From: Pirellulaceae bacterium
Lineage (GTDB): Bacteria > Planctomycetota > Planctomycetia > Pirellulales > Pirellulaceae
Assembly (NCBI GenBank): GCA_022448645.1
Contig: JAKVBZ010000010.1
Coordinates: 41,194-105,193 of the forward strand
Direction: 5' to 3'
Length of the DNA stretch: 64,000 bases
Shown here: piece after piece, positions 25,703 to 35,069 of the stretch
Position numbering within the stretch: the stretch's first letter is position 1
How the letters are laid out: each line of letters opens with the position of its first letter
The notes under the pieces: model-generated
Databases searched by the model: none
What the model saw: only the letters and a program-made list of their open reading frames with translations
What the model was told of the DNA's origin: nothing
Translations under genes and position numbers: made by a program

Positions 25703-26995
25703 ATGATAAAACAAAGTCCGGCACCCATTGTATTCAGCCTTTTCGCAGCAGTTTTGTCCGTTGGCGAGGCGCTTGGTGACGACAACTGGACCAATTTTCG
25801 TGGTCCCAATGATCAGGGGCATGTCGCTGCGGGTGCGAAGTTGCCTGTGCATTGGAGCGAAACCGAAAATATTGTCTGGAAAACCGAAGTCTCTGGCAAA
25901 GCCTGGTCGTCCCCCGTCATCTGGGAGGATCGGGTATGGCTTACGAATGCTTCGGCAGATGGTACGTGGTTGGCCGTCATCTGTGTCGACAAACGGACGG
26001 GTGAGGTTGTTATGGATAAGCGGCTACACGATGTCCGGGATCCTCAGGCCTGTCATAACTTCAATTCTTATGCATCCCCGTCGCCAGTGATCGAAGACGG
26101 ACGCCTTTATGTTAGCTTTGGCTCTCCCTATAACGCTTGTTTGGATTCAGAGACTGGCCAAGTGATTTGGGAGCGGACCGATTTCATCTGTAATCATTTC
26201 CGTGGTCCGGGATCATCGCCGTTTTTGTACGAGAATTTATTGATCATTCATTTTGACGGCAGCGACCAACAATATGTCGTGGCGCTCGACAAGGGGTCAG
26301 GACGCACGATCTGGCGCACGGACCGCACCATCGACTTTCAAGATATCGATCCGGAAACGGGTGGGCCTCGGCAGGATGGTGATTACCGAAAAGCCTTCTC
26401 GACCCCTGTGATTTCCCAGGTTGCTGGTCGGCCGCTGTTGATCAGCCTTGGTTCGAAGGCACTGTACGCCTACGAACCAAGAACGGGTCGGGAAGTCTGG
26501 CGAATGGAGGCTCTCGGCAGTCACTCGGGTGCCTGCCGACCCGTGACGGGGCATGGACTGGTGTTTGCGCCGTTAGGTTCCGGAGGGGATTTACGGGCCA
26601 TTCACCCCGACGCGCACGGATTGCTGGAAGATGCGCACATTGCCTGGACATTTGATGATGCTGTCTGCAAACGACCCTCCCTGTTATTGGTGGACGAGAA
26701 ACTGTTCATGGTCAACGATTCGGGGGTGGCGACATGTCTGGAAGCGATTACAGGAAAAGAGCTGTGGCAGGCGCGTATCGGAAACGATTTTTCCGCATCG
26801 CCTATATATTCTGAAGGCAAGATCTGGTTGTTTGACCAGGAGGGGAAATCGACTGTGATCGCTGCGGATAGCAAGTATCGCAAAGTCGCCCAGAACCAGC
26901 TCGACGAAGGCTGCATGGCTTCCCCAGCTGTTTCGGGGAACGCTTTGTATGTTCGTACGCGCACGCATCTCTATCGCATTCAGGACCGGGACTAG
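25703..26995 (+). CDS. Exported PQQ-type beta-propeller protein
   Basis: The 430-residue protein has an N-terminal signal peptide (SPAPIVFSLFAAVLSVGEALG), then NWTNFRGPNDQG, the usual opening of planctomycete outer-membrane PQQ-propeller proteins. Blade motifs recur: GKAWSSPVIWEDRVWLTNA, ICVDKRTGEVVMDKRL, CLDSETGQVIWER, ALDKGSGRTIWRTDR, AYEPRTGREVWRMEA, CLEAITGKELWQARI. The pattern [DE]xxTGxxxW is that of PQQ/BamB-like repeats. Whether it binds PQQ or is structural is unknown. It converges on the DUF1501 gene, with the two stop codons placed symmetrically in an inverted repeat. Confidence 0.85.
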   Translation: MIKQSPAPIVFSLFAAVLSVGEALGDDNWTNFRGPNDQGHVAAGAKLPVHWSETENIVWKTEVSGKAWSSPVIWEDRVWLTNASADGTWLAVICVDKRTGEVVMDKRLHDVRDPQACHNFNSYASPSPVIEDGRLYVSFGSPYNACLDSETGQVIWERTDFICNHFRGPGSSPFLYENLLIIHFDGSDQQYVVALDKGSGRTIWRTDRTIDFQDIDPETGGPRQDGDYRKAFSTPVISQVAGRPLLISLGSKALYAYEPRTGREVWRMEALGSHSGACRPVTGHGLVFAPLGSGGDLRAIHPDAHGLLEDAHIAWTFDDAVCKRPSLLLVDEKLFMVNDSGVATCLEAITGKELWQARIGNDFSASPIYSEGKIWLFDQEGKSTVIAADSKYRKVAQNQLDEGCMASPAVSGNALYVRTRTHLYRIQDRD

Positions 26996-27039
26996 TGCGT
27001 GAGTTACAGGTTTTGTTGGTTTCCCCCGCCCACGCACTA
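26993..27039. terminator. Inverted repeat containing both convergent stop codons
   Basis: TAGTGCGTG (26993-27001) and CACGCACTA (27031-27039) are perfect 9-base complements with a 29-base loop. The first TAG is the stop of the PQQ-propeller gene; the complement of the last CTA is the TAG stop of the DUF1501 gene. The loop includes GGTTTTGTTGGTTTCCC. A shared bidirectional terminator is the simplest reading. Confidence 0.5.
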
Positions 27040-28455
27040 CGCCAAAATGCCATCGATCAATTTGCCATGAACATCCGTTAGGCGGAAATCGCGTCCTTGA
27101 AAGCGATAAGTCAACCGTGTGTGATCCATGCCAAGCAAATGCAGTAACGTTGCATGGAAATCGTGCACGTGAACTGGATCGCGCGTCACGTTGAATCCAA
27201 ACGGATCAGTTTCGCCGTAAACCTGTCCCGTCTTGATTCCCCCACCTGTCAGCCAGATGGAAAAACAGCGATTGTGATGATCACGACCATCGTTGGTTCC
27301 CTGTACCATCGGCGTGCGACCAAACTCTCCGCCCCAGATGACAAGCGTGTCGTCCAGCAGTCCACGACGTTTTAAGTCTTCGATGAGTGCAGCGCTGGCT
27401 TGATCGGTACGCTGGCAGTTACTTTTGACCCCTTGCGTTAGGTTGGAGTGCTGGTCCCATGCTTCGTGGAACAGCTGCACAAATCGTACCCCGCGTTCCA
27501 GCAGCCGTCGGGCCAGTAAGCAATTCCGGGCGTAAGTCGATTCATGGGCATCCTCGATGCCATATTGTCGGAGCGTATCCTCCGACTCACTTGATAGGTT
27601 CATCAGCTCGGGTGCACTGCTTTGCAATCGAAATGCAGTTTCGTAGCTTTGAATACGGGCTGAAATTTCGGGATCCCCCAGCTCAGCAAGGGACAAGGAA
27701 TTCAGCCGGTGGAGGCTGTCTAACGAAGCGCGCTGCGTCTGCTGATCGAATCCCGGGGGATTGGACAAATAAAGAATGGGGTCTCCTGTACTGCGAAACG
27801 GTATACCGGCATAGGATGTCGAGAGGAATCCACTACCGAAATTACTCGTACCTCCACTCGTTCCTGACGCACTTGTCAACACAATGAATCCAGGCAGGTT
27901 CTCACTTTCGCTCCCCAGCCCATAAAGCGTCCATGAACCAAAGCTGGGACGGCCGAATTGCTGCGAACCGGTATTCATCATGATTTGACCAGGAGCATGG
28001 TTGACAGCCTCGGTGTACATCGAGCGAATCAGGCACAGATCGTCGACAATCTGGGAAGTGTGCGGCAGCAGTTCACTGAGTTCGGTCCCACATTCGCCGT
28101 GAGGTACGAATTTGTACTTCGGTCCCAAGAGTGCGGAGTTGGGATTAATGAATGCTGCACGATATCCTTCAAGTAGTTCAGCCGGAGGCAACTTCCCGTC
28201 ATGTAAATTGAGTTCTGGCTTAGGGTCAAAAAGTTCCAACTGACTGGGAGCCCCAGCGTGGAACAGGTAAACCACCCGCTTGGCGCGGGGCGTGTAATGA
28301 GGGCGTTGTGGACTCAGTGAACTGATGGCGCTAGCATCTTTGGCAAATAGTGAATGCAATGCCATACCAGCCAAACCTACTCCACATTCCTTCATGAACC
28401 AACGACGAGTTGCATGTTGTGCTATTTCGGTATGGAATGAAGGCGAGGTATTCAT
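27037..28455 (-). CDS. DUF1501 family protein with Tat-like leader
   Basis: The 472-residue protein is of the planctomycete/PVC DUF1501 family, sulfatase/alkaline-phosphatase-like in fold. The N-terminus has RRWFMKECGVGLAGMALHSL (Arg pair near residue 17), a twin-arginine-type leader. Family blocks: VVYLFHAGAPSQLELFDPKP, HTSQIVDDLCLIRSMYTEAV, NHAPGQIMMNTG, RGVRFVQLFH, DDTLVIWGGEFGRTPMVQG, RDHHNRCFSIWLTGGGIKTG and a late HLLGMDHTRLTYRFQGRDFR. The biochemical role is unproven. It starts one base after the stop of the DUF1549/DUF1553 gene, the usual pairing for these families, so the two form one transcript with the upstream cytochrome gene. Confidence 0.9.
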   Translation of the reverse strand: MNTSPSFHTEIAQHATRRWFMKECGVGLAGMALHSLFAKDASAISSLSPQRPHYTPRAKRVVYLFHAGAPSQLELFDPKPELNLHDGKLPPAELLEGYRAAFINPNSALLGPKYKFVPHGECGTELSELLPHTSQIVDDLCLIRSMYTEAVNHAPGQIMMNTGSQQFGRPSFGSWTLYGLGSESENLPGFIVLTSASGTSGGTSNFGSGFLSTSYAGIPFRSTGDPILYLSNPPGFDQQTQRASLDSLHRLNSLSLAELGDPEISARIQSYETAFRLQSSAPELMNLSSESEDTLRQYGIEDAHESTYARNCLLARRLLERGVRFVQLFHEAWDQHSNLTQGVKSNCQRTDQASAALIEDLKRRGLLDDTLVIWGGEFGRTPMVQGTNDGRDHHNRCFSIWLTGGGIKTGQVYGETDPFGFNVTRDPVHVHDFHATLLHLLGMDHTRLTYRFQGRDFRLTDVHGKLIDGILA

Positions 28456-28456
28456 A

Positions 28457-31400
28457 TCAATTCTTACTCAGTGTTTCGTCTAAGTTCAGCAATACACGAG
28501 CGACAATCGTCCAGGCGGCAGCATCGGCTGGTGTAGCGACAGAAGGAATCTCCGGTGTTTCCGCAGCCTCGCCCGTGATAATGGCATCGGCCGTTAATTC
28601 ACCAGCATTCAGTCTGTCGTATTGCATAGCTAATAGTGCTAACACTTCTTCTTGTTGGGCAGCATGTGCATGGCGCCCTGTGCATAGCTGAAAAGCGTAG
28701 TCGATTCGCTCACGGTCCGTCGCTCCACCTTCGCGGAGAATACGTAGGGCCAGCGCGCGAGCGGCCTCGACGAAAATAGGCTCGTTCATCACGACCAGGC
28801 TGGCCAGTGGAGTGTTGGAACGAGCACGACGTGCACAAGCGGCGTCAGCATTAGGTGCGTCCAGGCTGGCCAATGCAGGATCCGGCATCGAGCGCTTTCG
28901 ATAGATGTAGAGTGCTCGGCGATAGCGATGAGCATCCTGGGCGACGTCCCAGTATTGTGGTCTTGTATACAGGTCGCTCAGCACACTCTCGGGCATAGGT
29001 GGAAAGACACTAGGCCCACCGATGTCTCGTTTCAACAACCCAGATGCTGTGAGCGTGATGTCACGCACGACTTCGGCCTCGACGCGAAAGCGAGGTCCGC
29101 GCGTGAACCATTGATTGAGCGGATCGACTTGGCGCAAGGCAGCACTTGCACGAGATGATTGCTGGTAAGTCGCGCTCTTCACGATGGTCATCAGTAAATG
29201 TTTGGTGCTCCAACCCCGCTCCATGAATTCAACCGCCAACCAGTCGAGTAGTTGCAAGTGATCAGGTTGAGGGGCGCGGGTACCAAAATCTTCTGGAGTA
29301 CGTACAAGTCCTGCGCCAAAGACAGTTTGCCAAACGCGGTTGACATGAACTCGAGCCGTGAGTGGTGAGCGTTTGTCGACCAACCAGCGCGCAAAGTCCA
29401 AACGCGTGGGAGGATCTGCCGCATCTGCTGTGGGTCGGCTCGCTTCGAGTGGATGGAGCACCGCTGGAACATGAGGGTCCACTTGGTATTTGGGCCGATC
29501 CCAGATGCCGCGATCCAGTAGAAACGTCGTCTTTCGGTCGGCATCATCTCGTACGGCCAGCGTCAAGACGCTGGTCGTTTGATCAGGGTAGCTGGCATAA
29601 GCAGCGGCGATCTGATCGCAAAGCTGTTTGAGCTCTGTCTTCGTCGACCGCCATGCAGCAACCACCGCCGCTTGTTCTGATTCGGTTCGTCTCGTTCCAG
29701 GTTTGGCCATCGCCAAGGTAGCCGCATGAAGATATGGGGTGGCCGTGGGTGTGGTGGTTCGTGTGATTCCGAATCGCATACGTCCCAACATTGTGTTCTG
29801 TCGTCCATCCCCAGTGGGACTATGGTGGAACGAAAGACTGATTTTCAGGGTGGTTCCGGACGGATAATGTAACGGTTCGGCAAACTGCAATACAGCGACG
29901 GAGTCTGTATTGCGCCGGCCAGGCCCGCGATCTGGACTCCAGCCGGTCATTTTTTCCCCATCGATCATGAAAGCGACCGGCCCCACACGTCGCCGTTTGT
30001 CTTTCTCTTTTGCTTCGTCTCCATCGACAATGCGTTCTGTCTCCGAAAAATCAGCTGTTGCTTGTTGTAGCGTCACCGCCGTCCAGTTACTTGCCTCGGG
30101 CGGCTTGACTTCGACGCTTAGTTCGCTGATGACGAAATTTCCGCGGTAGCTGTTGCGTCCAGGTCCGCCATAGGGCAAGTCGTGATATGTCAGTGCCTCC
30201 AGCCGCAATCCAGTGATTCCATCCATCTTAGGTTCGGCAATGACATACATTCCACCTTTTACGGTAGGGTGCCCGAGTACCACGATGCTATGATCAACCA
30301 GTTCCTCGGGATGATTGACGCCATCCAGCCACACGTGCTCGTGGGTGTCCAACACAGTCCATGCTTTCTGTAGCTCATGCTGCGCTTGTTCCCACACGAG
30401 CAGGTCTTCCTCCCACGATGTGTCGGCTGACTGTTCCTCCCCAGGCTTGTTCCATGCGTCAATGCATTGTTCTGCCAAATCGGAAACTTTTGTTTCAATC
30501 TCGCGAATCTTGTGCAGCTGCGACACAGAATAAACGGATGACTGCGCTTCGGCCGCATCATTCAGGAAGGCGAACATGCCGTAGTATTCATCTTGAGAGA
30601 CGGGATCGAATTTGTGGCTGTGGCATTGTGCACATTGCAGTGATACACCCAAAATGGCCTTGCCAATGCAGTCCATGCGGTCAAAGTTGCCTTCCATGCG
30701 GAATTGTTCTGGTACGATTGCTCCTTCTTCATTGACGAGGCCGTTGCGAAGGAAACCAGTAGCGACCACCTGGTCCTGTGTAGGTGTGGGCAACAAATCG
30801 CCGGCAATTTGTTCTGTGATGAATTGATCATAGGGGAGGTCCCGGTTCAACGCTCGGATCAGCCAATCTCGCCAAGCCCATTGGTCCCGGTGAACGTCTT
30901 TCTCGAAACCATTGCTATCAGCATAGCGCGCCACGTCCATCCAATGACGAGCCCATTTTTCGCCAAAATGATCACTGGCTAACAGTTGATTCACCAGCGC
31001 ATTGACGGCTGTCGTTCGGTCGTGTGCAGCGGCTGCGACAAACAAATCCAGCTCCGCAGGCGAGGGAGGTAAACCGATCAAGTCGAGGTACAACCGACGG
31101 CAAAGCACATCGGCATGCTCGGGGGGTGACATGCTCAAGTTTTTTTCGGCCAGGATTTGAGCAACAAACGTGTCGATGGCATTCTGAATGTCGTAGTGTC
31201 TCGATGCATCGGAAGAGGTTGGTACTGGAGGAACGTCAGGACGCTGTGGTGCAATGAATGACCAGTGTGGCGTGTATTCTGCTCCCTGGTCGATCCATTG
31301 TCGGAGCAAGGAAATCTGCTGTTTGCTAAGTGGTTTTTCGTGCTCCGTCGGCGGCATGATCAGCTGGGGATCGTCAGACGTGATCCGCTGCCAGAGAAGG

Positions 31401-31669
31401 CTTACTTTTACATGTCCTGGAACGATGGCCGGTTCCTTTTCTGGACGTGCGGCAATTGCCTCTTCCCGTACATCCAACCGCAAATCCGCCTGGCGGGCGC
31501 CAGCGTCCGGACCGTGACACTGCAGACAATGTTCTACAAAAATCGGCCGAATGTGTTTTTGAAATTCAATCCTCGGTTCGTTCGCAGCGGCACCTTCAAA
31601 ATATGGATTCGAAAGGATACATAGAAAGACAAAGATATAGAGCGCTTTGTGGCAGAATGAGTATCCCAT
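28457..31669 (-). CDS. PSCyt1-DUF1549-DUF1553 protein (exported, haem-binding)
   Basis: The 1070-residue planctomycete multi-domain protein has a signal peptide (ALYIFVFLCILSNPYFEGA). The PSCyt1 cytochrome motif HIRPIFVEHCLQCHGPDAG follows, with CxxCH at residues 48-52. The DUF1549 (PSCyt2) part is about residues 150-390, including LCRRLYLDLIGLPPSP, KWARHWMDVARYADSNGFEK and LQCAQCHSHKFDPVSQDEYY with a second CxxCH. A central lectin-like insert spans about 440-640. DUF1553 (PSD1) covers about 740-1040, including RLDFARWLVDKRSPLTARVH and NRVWQTVFGAGLVRTPEDFG. The proteins are periplasmic and commonly paired with DUF1501 genes; the role is unknown. It sits between the two partner genes with gaps of 1 and 13 bases. 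Confidence 0.92.
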   Translation of the reverse strand: MGYSFCHKALYIFVFLCILSNPYFEGAAANEPRIEFQKHIRPIFVEHCLQCHGPDAGARQADLRLDVREEAIAARPEKEPAIVPGHVKVSLLWQRITSDDPQLIMPPTEHEKPLSKQQISLLRQWIDQGAEYTPHWSFIAPQRPDVPPVPTSSDASRHYDIQNAIDTFVAQILAEKNLSMSPPEHADVLCRRLYLDLIGLPPSPAELDLFVAAAAHDRTTAVNALVNQLLASDHFGEKWARHWMDVARYADSNGFEKDVHRDQWAWRDWLIRALNRDLPYDQFITEQIAGDLLPTPTQDQVVATGFLRNGLVNEEGAIVPEQFRMEGNFDRMDCIGKAILGVSLQCAQCHSHKFDPVSQDEYYGMFAFLNDAAEAQSSVYSVSQLHKIREIETKVSDLAEQCIDAWNKPGEEQSADTSWEEDLLVWEQAQHELQKAWTVLDTHEHVWLDGVNHPEELVDHSIVVLGHPTVKGGMYVIAEPKMDGITGLRLEALTYHDLPYGGPGRNSYRGNFVISELSVEVKPPEASNWTAVTLQQATADFSETERIVDGDEAKEKDKRRRVGPVAFMIDGEKMTGWSPDRGPGRRNTDSVAVLQFAEPLHYPSGTTLKISLSFHHSPTGDGRQNTMLGRMRFGITRTTTPTATPYLHAATLAMAKPGTRRTESEQAAVVAAWRSTKTELKQLCDQIAAAYASYPDQTTSVLTLAVRDDADRKTTFLLDRGIWDRPKYQVDPHVPAVLHPLEASRPTADAADPPTRLDFARWLVDKRSPLTARVHVNRVWQTVFGAGLVRTPEDFGTRAPQPDHLQLLDWLAVEFMERGWSTKHLLMTIVKSATYQQSSRASAALRQVDPLNQWFTRGPRFRVEAEVVRDITLTASGLLKRDIGGPSVFPPMPESVLSDLYTRPQYWDVAQDAHRYRRALYIYRKRSMPDPALASLDAPNADAACARRARSNTPLASLVVMNEPIFVEAARALALRILREGGATDRERIDYAFQLCTGRHAHAAQQEEVLALLAMQYDRLNAGELTADAIITGEAAETPEIPSVATPADAAAWTIVARVLLNLDETLSKN

Positions 31670-31682
31670 CGTACCTGTTATT

Positions 31683-34600
31683 TTACTCTCCGCGAGACTT
31701 CAAAAATGCCACCAAATCTGCCAATTGTTGAATTGTCAGTTGTTTATCCAGCCCGGCTGGCATAATGGACATACGACTAGGAGTTATATCTTCGATCTCG
31801 TCCTTCAGCACGCGGAATTCTTTGTTCGGTCCGGTGGCCAGGAGAATATCCGTCGCCGATTCGTTGCGAATCAAACCGTTTACCATTTGTCCGGTTTCCG
31901 TTACTACAATCACCGGTTCATAATTGCGTACAAAGCTTAAACTGGGAAAAAGGATCGATTCGAGCAAGTCGCGTTTGGTACGTGTTGCACCAATACGACT
32001 CAAATCAGGACCGGTAATTCCACCCGCATATCCCAGTTTATGGCAGGCAGAGCAAAGTGCCTTGGAACTATGGAAGACGGCATGACCACGGCGCTCATTC
32101 CCATTTTCCATTTGCGGTAACAGTGCGGCCAATTTGGCTCTCTGTGCGTCCAGGTTCACATTCAACAATTTGTGAATTTCTTCGATACCTTCCTGGACCG
32201 AAGGGCCATATTTGGCCATTTTGTCACGCAGTATCTCCACGCGCAGCGCGGGCAGTGCTGATGATCGCTTCAACGCAGCAACGAGCTGCAAGCCGATTGT
32301 CTCATCGGCACTGTGAACGAACGGTTCCAGGAGAAGATTGACCTCTAAGGGGCTTGCTACGTGCATCAATGCACAGACTTGCCGCAATTGTTCACCGGAC
32401 AACCTCGCACCGGCAATAGCTTCACTGGCAGGCTGCCGCACTGAAATCGGAGAGTCGTCCGAAAAACTATGGACTAACAAAGAAAACTGTGTCTGACTCA
32501 GTTCTGTTAGTCGGGACGCAACAATGGATAATGCTTGCACACGAGTTGTTCTGGGTGTCTGAATCCGCGCATCGACGTTATCCACTACCGCTAACAACGC
32601 TGCGTCAAGCTGCTGATGAGTTTCTTTAGAGGCTGGCAATTCCTGTGTAACAACCACGGCCAGCTCCAGTAAAGGAGCTTTCCGTTGAGAGATGACGTTG
32701 GCGAGAACATCCCACCATGCACTTGGAGTCTCCGCTGGTTTGGCTTGTTTCATGGCCCGCAAAACGGTTGCTCGCCCGCCGACAGAGAATTGATCGTCGG
32801 CCACGATGTGAGCCATCAATTCCTGAACGGATGCCTGCGAGGCAAAGTCTGCGAGAAGGTTCGTCAGAAAGTCTTCCCTGTCAGCCTGCTCCGACCGCAC
32901 GGGCTCAAAGTTGGCAACGGCCGCCAACTTTTGGCGAAACCATTTAGCTAGATCTCCGCCCCACTCAGGGTGTTGTGTGATTAACCATTGCGAAGTTTGC
33001 TTCAATACAGCGTCCAGCGAATCTAAATAAGGAATCACCTGACCCGATTTCAGATGGTCCCCAGCAATCTGATCCAAAGCGATCAAGGCGGCGGCAGCTG
33101 TGTCGCTTTCGACTTCACTCCAGCCCAAAACCGATTGTAACTGATTCGTATCTTCTAGTTCGATCAAGGCATAGATGATGGAGTGTTCCAAGTCTCGATC
33201 TGTTGCTTGAGAGGTGGCGGAAAGAAGATGTGGGACGGCCGTGCGATTGCCGATGCGCCCCAATGCTTCGGCAGCCACGCGTCGATTGGCAGGTCGATCA
33301 TGTCCTAGCATCTTTATCAGAGACTCCATCGCCATCGGATCCCGGTGCAGGCTGACCATTTGTGCGGCTGTCTTGCGAACCTCTGGATGTTTGTGGTGCA
33401 AAAGTTGGCGGATCAGCGTCTGTGATAGGGGTAGTTCGAGTTGTCCTAACGCCCAGACTCGCGACAACCTACCATAATGATCTCTGCCAAGTCGAATCTC
33501 TTGTTCGTTCGCCAAATCCTCAAGAAACTTGTGCAGGCTGGCGGTGTCTCGCCGAGACACCAATTCACGCGTCGCATGTTCCCGAACGGCAGAACGCTGA
33601 TCTTCGAGCCAATCCCACAATTGTTCTGGCGTGGCCTTGTTCCATGCTAACTGCTTGCCGCGCGGATCCGCTAATGTTGGAGATCCGTTTTTGCGCACCC
33701 GGTAGATTCCACCGAGTACGTCTGCTTTTTCCAGCTGGGACGTGGGACAACAGATCTTGTACCAGCCTCCGGTATCCACTACCAGCAAGCTTCCGTCGGC
33801 ATCCGCAAATACGTCCGTCGGATGGAAGTCTACGTCATCGCTAATAATAAAATCATGATCAATGGTGCGAAAAGCGGCTCCGTCAGCTTGCAAAATATGG
33901 CGTGATACTTTGCGTTTGTTGAATTGACATGCAAAGAGATTGTCCTGATAGGCTTCGCCCCAAAGGGCGAAGTCATAGCGTTCCAAACCACATGGTGCTG
34001 CGGCTCCCATGTGGACCTGTACTGGCATCAATTTGCCTGTTCGAGGATGACCATCGTTGACACCGTGTGATTTGCCGTGAACTCCTCCGTAAATAGCTCG
34101 GCTAATTCCGTCACGCAGCCCGTTGCCCGGATGGACCAGGAATGTGGACGTAAAGAAGCGATCTCCGGTGGGCGAAAATATGACGTCCACTGGATTGTCC
34201 ATGCCGCCAGTCATGACAGGCTCAAAACCGGTTCCATCTGGTCTACAGCGGAAAATGTGAGCAGCGCGTGTCGACCATTCTCGACCGTGCACTCGATGCG
34301 TTTGTTCGGCAAATGCGCCTTTGCACCAATAAAGAAAACCATCCGGCCCGAGATAAGGTCCGTGCAAGTCGTTCGCACAATATGTCAGCGTTTTGCCTTG
34401 AAACCACTCTTCGCGCTGATCGGCAATACCATCATCGTTGGTGTCGGTAAGCTTCCAGATGCTGGGCGGAGCGGCAACGTACAGGGATCCTTTGTAAAAC
34501 AAAGTCCCTTCAGGAAACATCATACGGTCAGCAAAGACAGTGGACTCGTCAAAGAAACCGTCATCATCCGTGTCGACTAACCGCATGATACGGTGTGTTT

Positions 34601-34826
34601 TCTCTTCCAGTTGTTGATCCATCTTGACGTTAGATCCGGACGAATCACCGACGTAGAGTCGCCCTTTGTCGTCAAGTGCTGCTGTAATGGGACGGTCAAC
34701 CAATGGAGGCCCGGCGATTAACTCAATGGAAAATCCTTCTGGGACAGAAAGCTCTCGTGCGACAGCAGGTGATGCCAGGCACCATGTTGCGCACATGGCC
34801 AGCAGGATTGTTTGTGAACTCTTCAT
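31683..34826 (-). CDS. PVC-type membrane-bound dehydrogenase propeller with HEAT repeats and C-terminal cytochrome domain
   Basis: The ~1047-residue exported protein has a signal peptide (SSQTILLAMCATWCLASPAVA). The opening SVPEGFSIELIAGPPLVDRP is the standard start of the PVC membrane-bound dehydrogenase domain (about 25-370), with a VDTDDDGFFDESTVF calcium-type loop. HEAT-like repeats follow from about 400 to 880. The haem site ALCSACHKLG (CxxCH about residue 925) comes next, then GPDLSRIGATRTKRDLLESI and the family end block QMVNGLIRNESATDILLATG. The start at 34826 puts the signal peptide first; an ATG at 34859 would add 11 residues. It is the first gene of a three-gene module with the DUF1549/DUF1553 and DUF1501 proteins, and presumably forms a periplasmic electron-transfer or hydrolytic unit with them (inference). 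Confidence 0.9.
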   Translation of the reverse strand: MKSSQTILLAMCATWCLASPAVARELSVPEGFSIELIAGPPLVDRPITAALDDKGRLYVGDSSGSNVKMDQQLEEKTHRIMRLVDTDDDGFFDESTVFADRMMFPEGTLFYKGSLYVAAPPSIWKLTDTNDDGIADQREEWFQGKTLTYCANDLHGPYLGPDGFLYWCKGAFAEQTHRVHGREWSTRAAHIFRCRPDGTGFEPVMTGGMDNPVDVIFSPTGDRFFTSTFLVHPGNGLRDGISRAIYGGVHGKSHGVNDGHPRTGKLMPVQVHMGAAAPCGLERYDFALWGEAYQDNLFACQFNKRKVSRHILQADGAAFRTIDHDFIISDDVDFHPTDVFADADGSLLVVDTGGWYKICCPTSQLEKADVLGGIYRVRKNGSPTLADPRGKQLAWNKATPEQLWDWLEDQRSAVREHATRELVSRRDTASLHKFLEDLANEQEIRLGRDHYGRLSRVWALGQLELPLSQTLIRQLLHHKHPEVRKTAAQMVSLHRDPMAMESLIKMLGHDRPANRRVAAEALGRIGNRTAVPHLLSATSQATDRDLEHSIIYALIELEDTNQLQSVLGWSEVESDTAAAALIALDQIAGDHLKSGQVIPYLDSLDAVLKQTSQWLITQHPEWGGDLAKWFRQKLAAVANFEPVRSEQADREDFLTNLLADFASQASVQELMAHIVADDQFSVGGRATVLRAMKQAKPAETPSAWWDVLANVISQRKAPLLELAVVVTQELPASKETHQQLDAALLAVVDNVDARIQTPRTTRVQALSIVASRLTELSQTQFSLLVHSFSDDSPISVRQPASEAIAGARLSGEQLRQVCALMHVASPLEVNLLLEPFVHSADETIGLQLVAALKRSSALPALRVEILRDKMAKYGPSVQEGIEEIHKLLNVNLDAQRAKLAALLPQMENGNERRGHAVFHSSKALCSACHKLGYAGGITGPDLSRIGATRTKRDLLESILFPSLSFVRNYEPVIVVTETGQMVNGLIRNESATDILLATGPNKEFRVLKDEIEDITPSRMSIMPAGLDKQLTIQQLADLVAFLKSRGE

Positions 34827-35069
34827 ACCAACCTTTTTCCTGTCACTCGCCATGGCCAACTTAGGCCTGTTTCATTGGTCTTTGTCCAACCTGTAGCATG
34901 CAGGATGGGCTGTTAGCCTGATTGTAGTTCAAATGGCGGATGGCCCGCAAATGAACGTCATGCAACAGAACCCATGGTGGTAGCGCCAACCCGTCATCTG
35001 CTCGATACTTTCATCGCAGGTGGCGACTACCTGCGATGGAATCAACCATTGGTTTCCCCAACGTTGCTT

